This document shows positions 7,567-15,691 of a stretch of DNA of 42,462 nucleotides, in pieces. The translations under genes were made by a program, and so were the position numbers. Within the stretch, counting starts at the first letter, position 1. Every line of letters starts with the position of its first letter. Under the pieces are notes generated by a model. That model was given only the letters and a program-made list of their open reading frames with translations. It was not told the DNA's origin and made no database searches. Source of the stretch: DATADD01 sp046262355 (lineage in GTDB: Bacteria > Actinomycetota > CADDZG01 > WHSQ01); the NCBI GenBank assembly GCA_046262355.1, contig JBHEMX010000049.1, positions 1 through 42,462 of the forward strand, written 5' to 3'.

Positions 7567-9431
7567 AGGTACGACCGTTCGTCGCTTCTGGCTTTCTCGT
7601 ACTGACGTCGAGCTCGCGCCACGGCGTCAGATTCGGAAACCTCTGCGACCGCGACGTCCCACCACGAGCCATAGCTCGGCACCGCTACATCCGGATCCGT
7701 CTCGACGTGTACCACGGTGGTCGTCTTGGACTGCACCGCCTGCTTGAGCGCGTCGCGCAGCTCGTGCATCGTCTTTGCGCCGATCACCACAGCGCCAAGA
7801 CTGGCGGCGTTCGCGGCGAGATCCACCGGCAGTTTGTCGCCGTCGAGCTCGCCGCTCGGAGCCCGATAGCGATAACGGGTCCCGAAGCCGGCCGATCCGA
7901 TCGACTTAGAGAGCTCGCCGATCGAGGCGAAACCGTGGTTCTGGACCAGGACAACGATCAGCTTCGTGTGTTCCTGGATGGCGGTCACGAGCTCTTCGCA
8001 CATCATGAGATACGAGCCGTCGCCGACCATCACGAAGACCTCGCGCTCCGGTGCCGCCATCTTCACGCCAAGGCCTCCTGCGATCTCGTAACCCATGCAC
8101 GAGTACCCGTATTCGACGTGGTACCCCTTTGCGTCGTGCGTTCGCCAGAGCTTGTGGAGATCGCCCGGCATGCTGCCTGCTGCGCACACGACCACGTCGC
8201 GCGGTCCGGCGATGTCGTTCACGGCGCCTATGACCTCTCCCTGGCTCGGAAGCGGCACGTTGTCCAGGTGATAGATGCGCTCGACCTCTGCATCCCAGGC
8301 TTGGACTCGAGCGGCGATCACTTGCCTGTAGTCGTCGTCAACGCGGAAGCCGGTCAGCGCGCCACCCAGGGCCGCCAGTGCCACGCGGGCGTCGGCAACG
8401 ACGGGCACGCCTGCCAGCTTGATCGCGTCGGGTCGCGCCACGTTGATGTTGATGAAGCGCACGGCGGGGTTGGCGAAGGCCGTATGAGAGGCAGTCGTGA
8501 AGTCGGTCCAGCGCGTGCCGACGCCGATGACCAGGTCGGCCTCGCGCGCTGTCGCGTTCGCCGCGGCGGTGCCGGTGACCCCTATCGCTCCCAGCGCCAA
8601 GGGATCTCCGTAGGGCATCGAGCCCTTGCCCGCCTGGGTCTCCGCTACGGGGATCCCCGTGGCGCCGGCCAGCGCCTCTAGCGCCCCTGTGGCCTCCGCG
8701 TAGATCACACCGCCCCCTGCCACGATCAGAGGTCGGTGCGCCGATCTGACGAGGCCCACCGCGCCCGCCAGCACGTCCGGCTCCGGGATCGGACGCGCGA
8801 TGTGCCACACGCGCCTGTTAAAGAGCTCGGCGGGATACTCGAAGCTTTCCGTCTGGACGTCTTGCGGCAAAGCGATCGTTACCGCACCGGTCTCGGCGGG
8901 ATCCGTCAGCACCCGCATGGCCTCAAACAGCGAAGAGATGAGCTGTTCCGGGCGATTGATGCGGTCCCAGAACCTAGATACCGGCCTGAAGCAGTCGTTG
9001 ACGGAGATATCCGGCGAGCCGACGATCTCGAGCTGCTGCAGCACGGGCTCGGGACCGCGCGACGCGAAGACGTCTCCGGGCAAGAGCAGGACGGGTAGAC
9101 GATTGATCGTCGCACCAGCGGCCCCTGTGATGAGGTTGGTTGCGCCGGGTCCGATCGAGCTCGTGCAGACGAAAGTAGACAGGCGATTCTTCATGCGAGC
9201 GAACCCCGACGCCGTGTGGACCATCGCCTGTTCATTACGCGCTTGGTAATAGCGGAGCCGGTCGCCCGCCTGTTGCAGAGCCTGACCTATGCCCGCCACG
9301 TTGCCGTGTCCGAAGATCCCGAAGCACCCGGCAAAGAACCGCTGCTCGCTTCCGTCGCGCTCAACGTGCTGGACCGCGAGGAACTCGATGAGTGCCTGCG
9401 CCATGGTGAGACGTCGAGTCGTCTCGCTCAC
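7563..9431 (-). CDS. iolD: 3D-(3,5/4)-trihydroxycyclohexane-1,2-dione acylhydrolase
   Basis: A thiamine-diphosphate enzyme that opens the trihydroxycyclohexanedione ring to 5-deoxy-glucuronate. From the GTG chosen (VSETTRRLTMAQALIEFLA) it has 622 residues, normal for IolD; the GTG overlaps the iolB stop as GTGA, whereas the longer frame only adds residues inside iolB. Three domains are visible: Pyr (FFAGCFGIFGHGNVAGIGQALQ, about 30-190), a central Rossmann domain (about 210-350, LVIGVGTRWTDFT) and the PP domain with VGDGSYLMMCEELVTAIQ and downstream VLVQNHGFASIG forming the GDG...N cofactor motif. It is followed by the mmsA remnant. Confidence 0.93.
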   Translation of the reverse strand: MSETTRRLTMAQALIEFLAVQHVERDGSEQRFFAGCFGIFGHGNVAGIGQALQQAGDRLRYYQARNEQAMVHTASGFARMKNRLSTFVCTSSIGPGATNLITGAAGATINRLPVLLLPGDVFASRGPEPVLQQLEIVGSPDISVNDCFRPVSRFWDRINRPEQLISSLFEAMRVLTDPAETGAVTIALPQDVQTESFEYPAELFNRRVWHIARPIPEPDVLAGAVGLVRSAHRPLIVAGGGVIYAEATGALEALAGATGIPVAETQAGKGSMPYGDPLALGAIGVTGTAAANATAREADLVIGVGTRWTDFTTASHTAFANPAVRFININVARPDAIKLAGVPVVADARVALAALGGALTGFRVDDDYRQVIAARVQAWDAEVERIYHLDNVPLPSQGEVIGAVNDIAGPRDVVVCAAGSMPGDLHKLWRTHDAKGYHVEYGYSCMGYEIAGGLGVKMAAPEREVFVMVGDGSYLMMCEELVTAIQEHTKLIVVLVQNHGFASIGELSKSIGSAGFGTRYRYRAPSGELDGDKLPVDLAANAASLGAVVIGAKTMHELRDALKQAVQSKTTTVVHVETDPDVAVPSYGSWWDVAVAEVSESDAVARARRQYEKARSDERSYL

Positions 9432-10384
9432 TCCCCAGCTCCCCGAAGTGCAGGATCCTTCGCCGCGGTCGTCATCGGAACGCGCTCGTCCTTGGCTTGT
9501 GCGCCCCACTCTTCTCGGACCCGGCGGTAGGTGGGATCGTCGGAAAACGCCATGCTCCGCTCGTCGGCCGGGCCGGCGAGCACGTTGAGGCAGTACAGGT
9601 CGTAACCGGGGGCCGCAGCCGACGGCCCGTGGTAGCCGCGCGGCGTCAGCACGATGTCTCCGTGTCCGACCGCCTCGGTGAGGTCGATCGACCCGTCGCT
9701 CGTGTAAAGACGATGGAGCGCGAAGCCGGCCCCCAGCTCGTGGCGGCGCTCGCTCCCATCGAGCACGCGAGCGATCTCGAAGTAGTAGATCTCCTCGAGC
9801 TCCGCCTCGTCGGGACCGCGTTCGTCGTGCTTGTGCGGAGGATAAGACGACCAGTTGCCGTCGGGCGTGAGCAGCTCGACGGCGATGAGCTTGTCGGCCG
9901 GGAACGCCTCAGGCTCCATGAAGTTGTTGATCTGGCGCGTTGCCCGTCCCGCCCCTCGGGTCTCGACCGGTACTTCCTCCGCGGGACCATAGGCGGGGTC
10001 GAGCCTTCGGGTGGCGCGCGCGTTGGGAAGGGCGAAGCGGCCTCCGCTCGCACTCGTGATGCGCAGCTCGCAGTCCATCGGAACGTATGCGAAGTCGGTC
10101 ACGCGAGCGAACACGTGCTCGCGACCCTCGAGATCGAAGCGATGACCTTCACACTCGACGACGCAGCCTCCCTCGAGCGGCAGCACCGCCATCTCGGTAT
10201 CCTCGGTGGCGAGCATCCGCTCACCTCCGGGTACGAGCTCGATGACGCGTAGCCCAGTGTAGGTCCATCCCGCTTGTCCGGCGGTGATGACCACGGGGTC
10301 CGTGCCATCCGATGCCTTTCCACGCGGCAGGAAGAGGTTGGTCACGATGTGGACCACCTCGGACGGAAACATAGGGTGGGCCAT
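9428..10384 (-). CDS. iolB: 5-deoxy-glucuronate isomerase
   Basis: A 318-residue double-cupin enzyme converting 5-deoxy-D-glucuronate to 5-dehydro-2-deoxy-D-gluconate. Diagnostic IolB stretches include RQINNFMEPEAFPADKL, NWSSYPPHKHDE with metal-binding His and Glu, EEIYYFEIAR, and GHGDIVLTPRGYHGPSAAAPGYDLYCLNVLAGP near the C-terminus. The last residues run about 20 beyond a usual IolB end. The gene starts 15 bp after the stop of the IolE-like gene and overlaps iolD by four bases. Confidence 0.92.
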   Translation of the reverse strand: MAHPMFPSEVVHIVTNLFLPRGKASDGTDPVVITAGQAGWTYTGLRVIELVPGGERMLATEDTEMAVLPLEGGCVVECEGHRFDLEGREHVFARVTDFAYVPMDCELRITSASGGRFALPNARATRRLDPAYGPAEEVPVETRGAGRATRQINNFMEPEAFPADKLIAVELLTPDGNWSSYPPHKHDERGPDEAELEEIYYFEIARVLDGSERRHELGAGFALHRLYTSDGSIDLTEAVGHGDIVLTPRGYHGPSAAAPGYDLYCLNVLAGPADERSMAFSDDPTYRRVREEWGAQAKDERVPMTTAAKDPALRGAGE

Positions 10385-10399
10385 CTGTGCTCCGTTGCG

Positions 10400-11302
10400 T
10401 TACAGAGCATGGCGGTGCAGAAACTCCCTGTTCCGAGCTTGGGCGGCAGTGATCTCGGCGACCGAGTCCGCCGACGACACCAAGCGGTCCTGCTCGACGA
10501 CGAGCCACCCGCTGAAGTCACTGGCCGCCACCGCGTCGAGGAAGTCCTCGACACCGGCATCTCCACGTCCCAGCTCACAGAAGGCATCGCGCTCCCAAAC
10601 CGCTTCCATGCCCGCGCCTTCAGCGACCACCGCGTCGAGGACCTCGAGGCGGGCATCCTTTACGTGGACGTGGTTGATGCGCTCGTACCAGTCACGAAAA
10701 GCTTGCACCGGATCGCCGCCACCCAGGAGCAGGTGGCCGCTGTCGAGGCAGAGCCCGACGTCCGTGAGCTCCAGGAAGGTCTCGATCTCGAGCGGGGCTT
10801 CGACGTAGGTGCAGGCGTGATGGTGAAAGGTTGGCTCCAGACCACGCGCGCGACAGCGCTCCGCTGCCTCCGTGACGCCCAGGGCGAGCCGCTTCCAACC
10901 CACATCGTCGAGTCGGATCTCGGCCATGTCCTTGCCTCTTCCGGGGTTGGCCCTGCGCTCGGGGGATCCCGCGTCGGCAAGCGTCGGCTTCGGCCACCAC
11001 GCTTTGTCCTTCGACGAGCCGGCCTCGAATAGGTCGAGGCTCTCCTCCAGTGATCCGAGGTCCTCCTCGAGTCGTTCCGGATCGCTGAATCGCAGTTCCA
11101 CCCAACCTCCGGCGAGATCCAGGTTCTTGGCCTGCAGGTGCCCGTGGAGCTGAGATCCGGTCCCGAGGAATCCAGGTGGCCCGAGGTCTATCCCTTCGTA
11201 GCCGGAGCGGGCGACCGAGTCGAGCACCTCCTCCGCGTCCGGCAAGCCGGAAGCTCCCACAGACAACTCGAATACGCCGAAGCTCACCGGCGCATTGGCC
11301 AC
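10400..11302 (-). CDS. Sugar phosphate isomerase/epimerase, IolE-like (inosose dehydratase or IolH)
   Basis: A 300-residue AP-endonuclease-type TIM barrel, first recognisable gene of the inositol operon. N-terminal FGVFELSVGASGLPDAEEVLDSVARSGYEGIDLGPPG is the typical first barrel turn; metal and catalytic residues are visible in TFHHHACTYVE, LCLDSGHLLLGGGD, RINHVHVKD and VVEQD. In this pathway the expected job is dehydration of 2-keto-myo-inositol (IolE), but IolH/IolI paralogues share all these motifs, so the exact reaction is not certain. The ATG is preceded by a non-coding 370-bp stretch that should hold the operon promoter. Confidence 0.8.
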   Translation of the reverse strand: MANAPVSFGVFELSVGASGLPDAEEVLDSVARSGYEGIDLGPPGFLGTGSQLHGHLQAKNLDLAGGWVELRFSDPERLEEDLGSLEESLDLFEAGSSKDKAWWPKPTLADAGSPERRANPGRGKDMAEIRLDDVGWKRLALGVTEAAERCRARGLEPTFHHHACTYVEAPLEIETFLELTDVGLCLDSGHLLLGGGDPVQAFRDWYERINHVHVKDARLEVLDAVVAEGAGMEAVWERDAFCELGRGDAGVEDFLDAVAASDFSGWLVVEQDRLVSSADSVAEITAAQARNREFLHRHAL

Positions 11303-11678
11303 CCGGATCGTGCTCAGCTCCTGTCCCCTCTCCGGCGCTTCTCTTAGCGCCCGGCACCTCGGGCTGGAGGTGAAGAAGCGCCGAGCGATCCCACGATGTC
11401 AGACCAGGCCGGGGCGCGCAAGCCGTCCACGAGCAAGGCAAGCCCCGACTCCTCAACCCCTTGACCGCCCACGGCACCAGAGCGGCGACGGTCCTTCACC
11501 AGTCCCTACTAACCCTCCGGCACGCCCGACTACTGCATAGCCCTCGTCCACCGATGACGCGTGCGCATGGCTGCATCCGAACCAGCATGGTGCTGGCCGT
11601 GGAGGGCATGTGGTCGGGTCGGGGACCGCCACTCGGCATGCGTCCTCCACCGAACGCTCGCTGCGGTGCGCTCCTCGG
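11303..11678. other. Intergenic region upstream of the inositol operon
   Basis: About 375 bp between the inositol operon and the convergent end of the CDF gene. It should contain the inositol operon promoter, but I see no convincing -35/-10 pair or clear operator palindrome. A 53-codon minus-strand frame ending near 11344 (LALLVDGLRAPAWSDIVGSL) has gene-like composition but no recognisable homology and no clear start. No regulator of the operon is encoded nearby. Confidence 0.5.
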
Positions 11679-12599
11679 TCAGCTCGACTCCCGCGCCGTA
11701 ACTCGCTCGGTGGGCTCACAGGGATGGCATTCAAGCTCGAGGGTCGCGTGTTCGATCCCAAAACGGTCGAGCAACATCCGCTTGACCTCGTCTCCCCTGC
11801 TTTGCGCGTCGTGAAGGCTCACCTCGCCGGATATGACGACGTGTGCCGATAGGGCGGGGACGTCGGAAGCGAGGGTCCACAGGTGTAGGTGGTGAACGGA
11901 CTCGACTTCTTCCTGGGAGGCGAGCGCGGTTTCGACTTCTTGGGCGCGCAAGCAGCGCGGAGCTCCTTCCATCAACACGTGGACGGTTTCGCGCAGCAGC
12001 CCCCACGTCGCCCACAGGATCAGCGCCCCGATCGCCAGCGAGGCAATCGGATCGAGCCAGTTTGCGTTCCAACCGATAACCGCGATCGCCGCGGCTATCA
12101 CCGCCACAGAACCGGCGGCATCAGCAACCATATGCAGGAAGGCGGCTTTCATGTTGAGACTGCGGCCGCGGGATCGGGCCAGAAGCACGGCGCTCCAGAG
12201 ATTGATGGCGAGACCGAAGGCGGCGACCAGCAGCAGGCCCCTGCCGGCGACGGGCTCAGGATCCATCAAGCGCCTTATCGCCTCCAGCGCGATCCAGCCG
12301 ACGACGGCCACCAGACCGACGCCGTTGGCGAGCGCACCCAAGACCTCGGCACGCTGGAGCCCGAAGGTATGGCGGGCAGACGCGGGCCGGCTCACGAGGC
12401 TCTGGGCGATAAGGGCGATTCCGAGCCCCCCGACGTCGGACAACATGTGGCCCGCGTCCGCGAGTAAGGCGAGGGAGTTGAACTCGATACCACCGATGAC
12501 TTCGACGACCATGTAGACGGCGTTGATGCCGAGAGAGATCCACAGTGCTCTTCGCTGCGCGTCCTGCAGGTCAGTGCCGTGATCATGGACTTCACGCAC
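11679..12599 (-). CDS. Cation diffusion facilitator (zinc/heavy-metal exporter), CzcD-like
   Basis: A 306-residue (GTG start) CDF exporter moving Zn2+ or related divalent ions out of the cytosol against protons. Six hydrophobic segments are visible; the transport site residues are LLADAGHMLSD in segment 2 and LHMVADAAGS (HxxxD) in segment 5. A C-terminal cytosolic metal-binding domain follows (EEVESVHHLHLWTLASDVPALSAHVV). The N-terminus VREVHDHGTDLQ is short and His-containing. The GTG chosen lies inside the ArsR stop (GTGCGTGA), an 8-base overlap that couples the two genes; a TTG 27 bp upstream is possible. Confidence 0.88.
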   Translation of the reverse strand: MREVHDHGTDLQDAQRRALWISLGINAVYMVVEVIGGIEFNSLALLADAGHMLSDVGGLGIALIAQSLVSRPASARHTFGLQRAEVLGALANGVGLVAVVGWIALEAIRRLMDPEPVAGRGLLLVAAFGLAINLWSAVLLARSRGRSLNMKAAFLHMVADAAGSVAVIAAAIAVIGWNANWLDPIASLAIGALILWATWGLLRETVHVLMEGAPRCLRAQEVETALASQEEVESVHHLHLWTLASDVPALSAHVVISGEVSLHDAQSRGDEVKRMLLDRFGIEHATLELECHPCEPTERVTARESS

Positions 12600-13135
12600 G
12601 GGAATGTTCCAAGTGCTGCAGGGCAAGGTCGAGCACCAGGCGAAAGTGAGAATCTTGGAGCGAGTAGTAGGACATGCGACCGGCCCGCCGCACCTTGACG
12701 ACGTTGTTGAGCCGCAGGAGTCGAAGTGCGTGTGACGCGGCCGACTCCGACATATCGGCCGCCGCGGCCAGATCGCACAAATACAGCTCGCCGGCCTCGA
12801 GCAGAGCTGCGAGCAGTCGCAGACGGTTGCCGTCGCTCATGAGCTCGAAGACGATCTCTAGTGCTCCTGCGCGGAAGTAACGTCAGCAACCAGGGCGGCA
12901 CTGCGCGGTGAGGGCAAGGCGCGAGGAGTCGTGCGTACCCGTAGGGTACGTGCGCGACAAGCAACGCAGCCATCGCCGATGCAGGGCCGTTCTGGGGCGA
13001 CGGGACTTACGCAAAGGTGCACTAGGTCGGCGATACGTTGGTCGGAGGGCAGCCGGTTCTTCACGGCCGCGACCCGGTCGGGTCGACCATGCGTATGTCG
13101 CAGGCGTCCGGGAGGACATCCGAACGTTTGCTCAT
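12592..13135 (-). pseudogene. ArsR/SmtB zinc repressor, disrupted
   Basis: The 3' part (82 codons from ATG at 12840) is a winged helix with LYLCDLAAAADMSESAASHALRLL (recognition helix) and an alpha5 metal site D-x-H-x10-H-x2-H (DSHF...QHLEH), the exact SmtB spacing for Zn2+. The first 24 bases of that gene class are missing there. Upstream, from ATG at 13135, MSKRSDVLPDACDIRMVDPT reads into a frameshift near 13080, and the next frame continues RVAAVKNRLPSDQRIADLVHL, a normal ArsR N-terminus. Between that and VFELMSDGNRLR lie about 150 extra bases with a perfect 7-bp inverted repeat. So the gene appears split by one indel and one insertion. The downstream 82-residue piece might still be made but lacks part of the dimer helix. 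Confidence 0.62.
12937..12953. repeat. Perfect inverted repeat inside the ArsR interruption
   Basis: CGTACCC and GGGTACG separated by three bases, within the ~150-bp segment that splits the ArsR coding sequence. It could be part of a small inserted element or a relic operator. Confidence 0.6.
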
Positions 13136-13186
13136 ACGAGCATCTTAACGACCTGGAGCGGATCGATACACCTGGGTGGCGTGGCG

Positions 13187-13805
13187 ATGGCGATCCATCG
13201 GCGCGCCGTAGAACGAGCCGCAGGCTTCTCCTCGAGTGCTTCACCGTGGGGTGGAACTCGCTCGAAGCCATAGTCGGGCTATCCGCCGGCGTGGCCACCG
13301 GCTCCGTGGCGCTGGTCGGCTTCGCGCTGGATTCCATCGTCGAGGCCTCATCCGGATCGATCCTGATCTGGCGACTGCGCAGCGAACGGTCGGGCACTCA
13401 TACTGCCGAGCAGGCGGAACGGCGCGCCGTCCGATTGGTAACGATTGCGGGCTTCGCATTGGCGATCTACGTCGGCATCCGCTCCGCCGGCGACATCGTC
13501 TTTCAATCCCGCCCCGACGAGACCGTTGCCGGAATCGCCCTCGCCGCGATCTCACTTGTAGTGATGTCTCTCCTCGCGTGGCGGAGCGCGTCGTCGCCCG
13601 AGAGTTCGACAGCCGCGCGCTCTAGGCTGACTCCACGCAGACGACGCCGTGCACGTACCTTTCCCCGTTTTTGCTGGTGGGGTTGGGGACCAACGTGCTC
13701 TTCGGCTGGTGGTGGGCCGACCTCGCAGCCGGTCTTGCAATTGCACTCTTCGCCGCGAACGAAGGGCGGGGGCCATGGGCCGAAAAGGATTTCTGCTGCA
13801 GGTAG
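13187..13805 (+). pseudogene. Second cation transporter (CDF-like), frameshifted and with an internal stop
   Basis: Pieces of one ~205-residue membrane protein lie in three frames. MAIHRRAVERAA (ATG 13187) shifts near 13225 into RRLLLECFTVGWNSLEAIVGL and GSVALVGFALDSIVEASSG, which runs to LLAW near 13582, then shifts into VVAREFDSRAL, meets TAG at about 13623, and continues ADSTQTTPCTYLSPFLLVG, NVLFGWWWADLAAGLAIALF up to TAG at 13803. The order and hydrophobic pattern match small cation-efflux-like transporters that sit next to ArsR genes; FALDSIVE is the transport-site segment and DSRALEADS(stop at the E) the second. It is divergent from the ArsR gene with about 50 bp between them. Confidence 0.7.
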
Positions 13806-14278
13806 GGGGCGACGCGCGCCCGGATCAGAGGTCCGCCGACGGCACCCCCTCTGGGTAAGGCCAGCGCGTAGACAGCCTGCGTCGTGTCCAACTAGAAGTA
13901 AATGGCGCCAAAACAAACTATTTGGGGGCGGTTGGGGCAGGGTGCTGCGCTGCTGCTCATTCCGGCCCCAGGCTTGCCACCGACATTCGGAATTCGAGAT
14001 GAACAGCACTGCGAGGACACGCGCCGCTCGCCGCGTGGTCACGAAACTGGCCGGATCTCCGAGGAAGGCGACAGGGTCGAGCGAAACGAAGCGTGATGGC
14101 GACCGTCCTTGTCCCAGCACGACGGAAGGATGCGTGCCCCGGCCGGCCCGGGACCGGGTCATTCTTGAGGATTCGGTCCCGCATGCCTGGCGTCCGGGCA
14201 ACAGCCACTCAGTCGCGTGGACAGGGTTAGCGAACGCAACGGCTACGCGCCGGCCGCCTCGGTCGCGCTTACCCAAGG
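13806..14278. other. Intergenic region, nothing recognised
   Basis: About 470 bp between the broken cation transporter and a minus-strand membrane protein. Short open frames on both strands have no recognisable domain, start site or conserved composition. I see no RNA gene or clear hairpin with a T-run. Confidence 0.4.
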
Positions 14279-14890
14279 TCATGTGGCATGGACGGCACCG
14301 ACTGGCTGCGATCGCTCACGGCGTTCCCGTTCGCGCAGCAGCGCTATCGCCACAACGACCAGACCGAAGCCGGGTGCGATCCAGGGCGGAAAGATCACGC
14401 TCAGAACGATCGACGAAATCCCCGCAGCGAGACCGAGCGCTTTCGTCGCCATCAGGATCGCGGCGAAGGCCACGGCCCCCCAGACGACGGTCCACATGCC
14501 GCTGGAGGTTTGGTCGTGACCTTCCTGCACGCCGGGCAGGGTCTCCTCTACGGCCTCGGCCTCCGCTTCCGTCCATCCCTGCGCACTTGCGGCGTCGATC
14601 ACCTTCAGGTTCCCGGCGAGCGTGATGCCACAGCCGACGAGGACCACTAGCGCTGCTATCCCCAGAAGGCCCCGCACCCAGGCGCGTCGGCGTGGAAGGG
14701 CCCAGAACATGACCGCCAGCACCCCCAGGTGCGGGAGTGCGCTTTGGGCCGATCCGAAATGGCCGCGTGCATGTTCGCCCTTAGGGTCGACGAAGGCATC
14801 CAACGTGAGGTTCGCCACGACGATCCACACAATGACGAAGACAACGGCAATGATCGTTTCCCAACGAGGGGAAAGCCGCCTACTAGCCAC
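14279..14890 (-). CDS. Hypothetical membrane protein
   Basis: About 203 residues from the GTG chosen (VVASRRLSPRWETII); a TTG 36 bp upstream is an alternative. Four to five hydrophobic segments are visible: IIAVVFVIVWIVVANLTL, LGVLAVMFWALP, GLLGIAALVVLVGCGITLAG, MWTVVWGAVAFAAILMAT and a last pair ISSIVLSVIFPPW / GFGLVVVAIALL. An acidic stretch (WTEAEAEAVEETLPG) lies between segments 3 and 4. I do not recognise a family. It stands alone, with no coupled neighbour. Confidence 0.6.
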   Translation of the reverse strand: MASRRLSPRWETIIAVVFVIVWIVVANLTLDAFVDPKGEHARGHFGSAQSALPHLGVLAVMFWALPRRRAWVRGLLGIAALVVLVGCGITLAGNLKVIDAASAQGWTEAEAEAVEETLPGVQEGHDQTSSGMWTVVWGAVAFAAILMATKALGLAAGISSIVLSVIFPPWIAPGFGLVVVAIALLRERERRERSQPVGAVHAT

Positions 14891-15691
14891 GACTGCCAGT
14901 CTCCGGCCCTCGACTGGCCCCGTCAACCTCCGCTGCTGCGGCCGCTTGCACAGCGAAAGGAAGGAGACCAGCCCAGGCTATGTCGGCAGTCGTTCGCATT
15001 TCTGGCCCTGCGCGAGCGCGCTGAATCCGAGGCGATGGAACTGGGCATCGATCATTTCGAGCACCCGTCACCTCACTCAGACGAGCAGTGCACCAAGAGA
15101 CTCGTTCGACAGTTGGAGCAGCTCGGTCACGAGGTCATGCTCGAGCCGGCCGCGTGGAGAGGCGACTATGGTGATTCGGAACGGTTCATTTTCACCCTAG
15201 AGACGTCAGATGACACAGCTCGGCCTCTTCGACAAGCGCCAAGGAGAGGCGGCGAACTGCTCCGGCTCAAGTTGTCGGCGCGCGCCAGCTGCAGGTAGTG
15301 GATGCGGGAGATCACGGACGAGAACGCGCGACTCCCCGGCTCGCCGATCCGCTGGACTCGCCTTCTGACCTTGAATGAGGCGCGGTGTGAACCGGCGCAC
15401 CACGTGAAGGGTACGGAGGTGAGTGGCTCGCTCGAGATGGCACTCAATGGCGGCGCTAGCTCAGCTCAGCTATCCATGGTGAGACCACCTCTCCCCGGCG
15501 ACACCAGCGCGGACAGCCTCACTAAGAGGAAGGCTCCACGGTCGGATCCTTACGCCTGCGAGGTCTCTCCAAGTCGGGCGACACCGCGATCCTGACGCTG
15601 GTGCTCCACCGGAGCCCCGCAACCTACGTCGTTCGCGCCGGCGGGTAGCGGCTATGAAAGGAACATCCCAATGTTGCCTGGGGCATTCTCG
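14891..15691. other. Long non-coding or degenerate stretch
   Basis: Eight hundred bases with no convincing gene. A plus-strand frame around 15010-15298 (LVRQLEQLGHEVMLEPAA) faintly recalls the tails of transposase fragments but lacks catalytic residues and a start. No terminal inverted repeats were found. The composition fits a graveyard of small remnants. Confidence 0.4.

Noticed and set aside
13004..13012. GTAAGT at the ArsR interruption looking like an intron boundary
   Set aside because: Chance match; spliceosomal introns do not occur in bacteria and no group I/II core is present in ~150 bp.
12931..14625. 564-codon plus-strand open frame
   Set aside because: Only its middle ~140 codons are protein-like (the broken cation transporter); the rest is Arg/Ser/Pro shadow of high-GC sequence.
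15004..15298. Plus-strand frame with LVRQLEQLGHEVMLEPAA, recalling transposase tails
   Set aside because: No catalytic residues, no start, no terminal repeats; similarity is too short to call.
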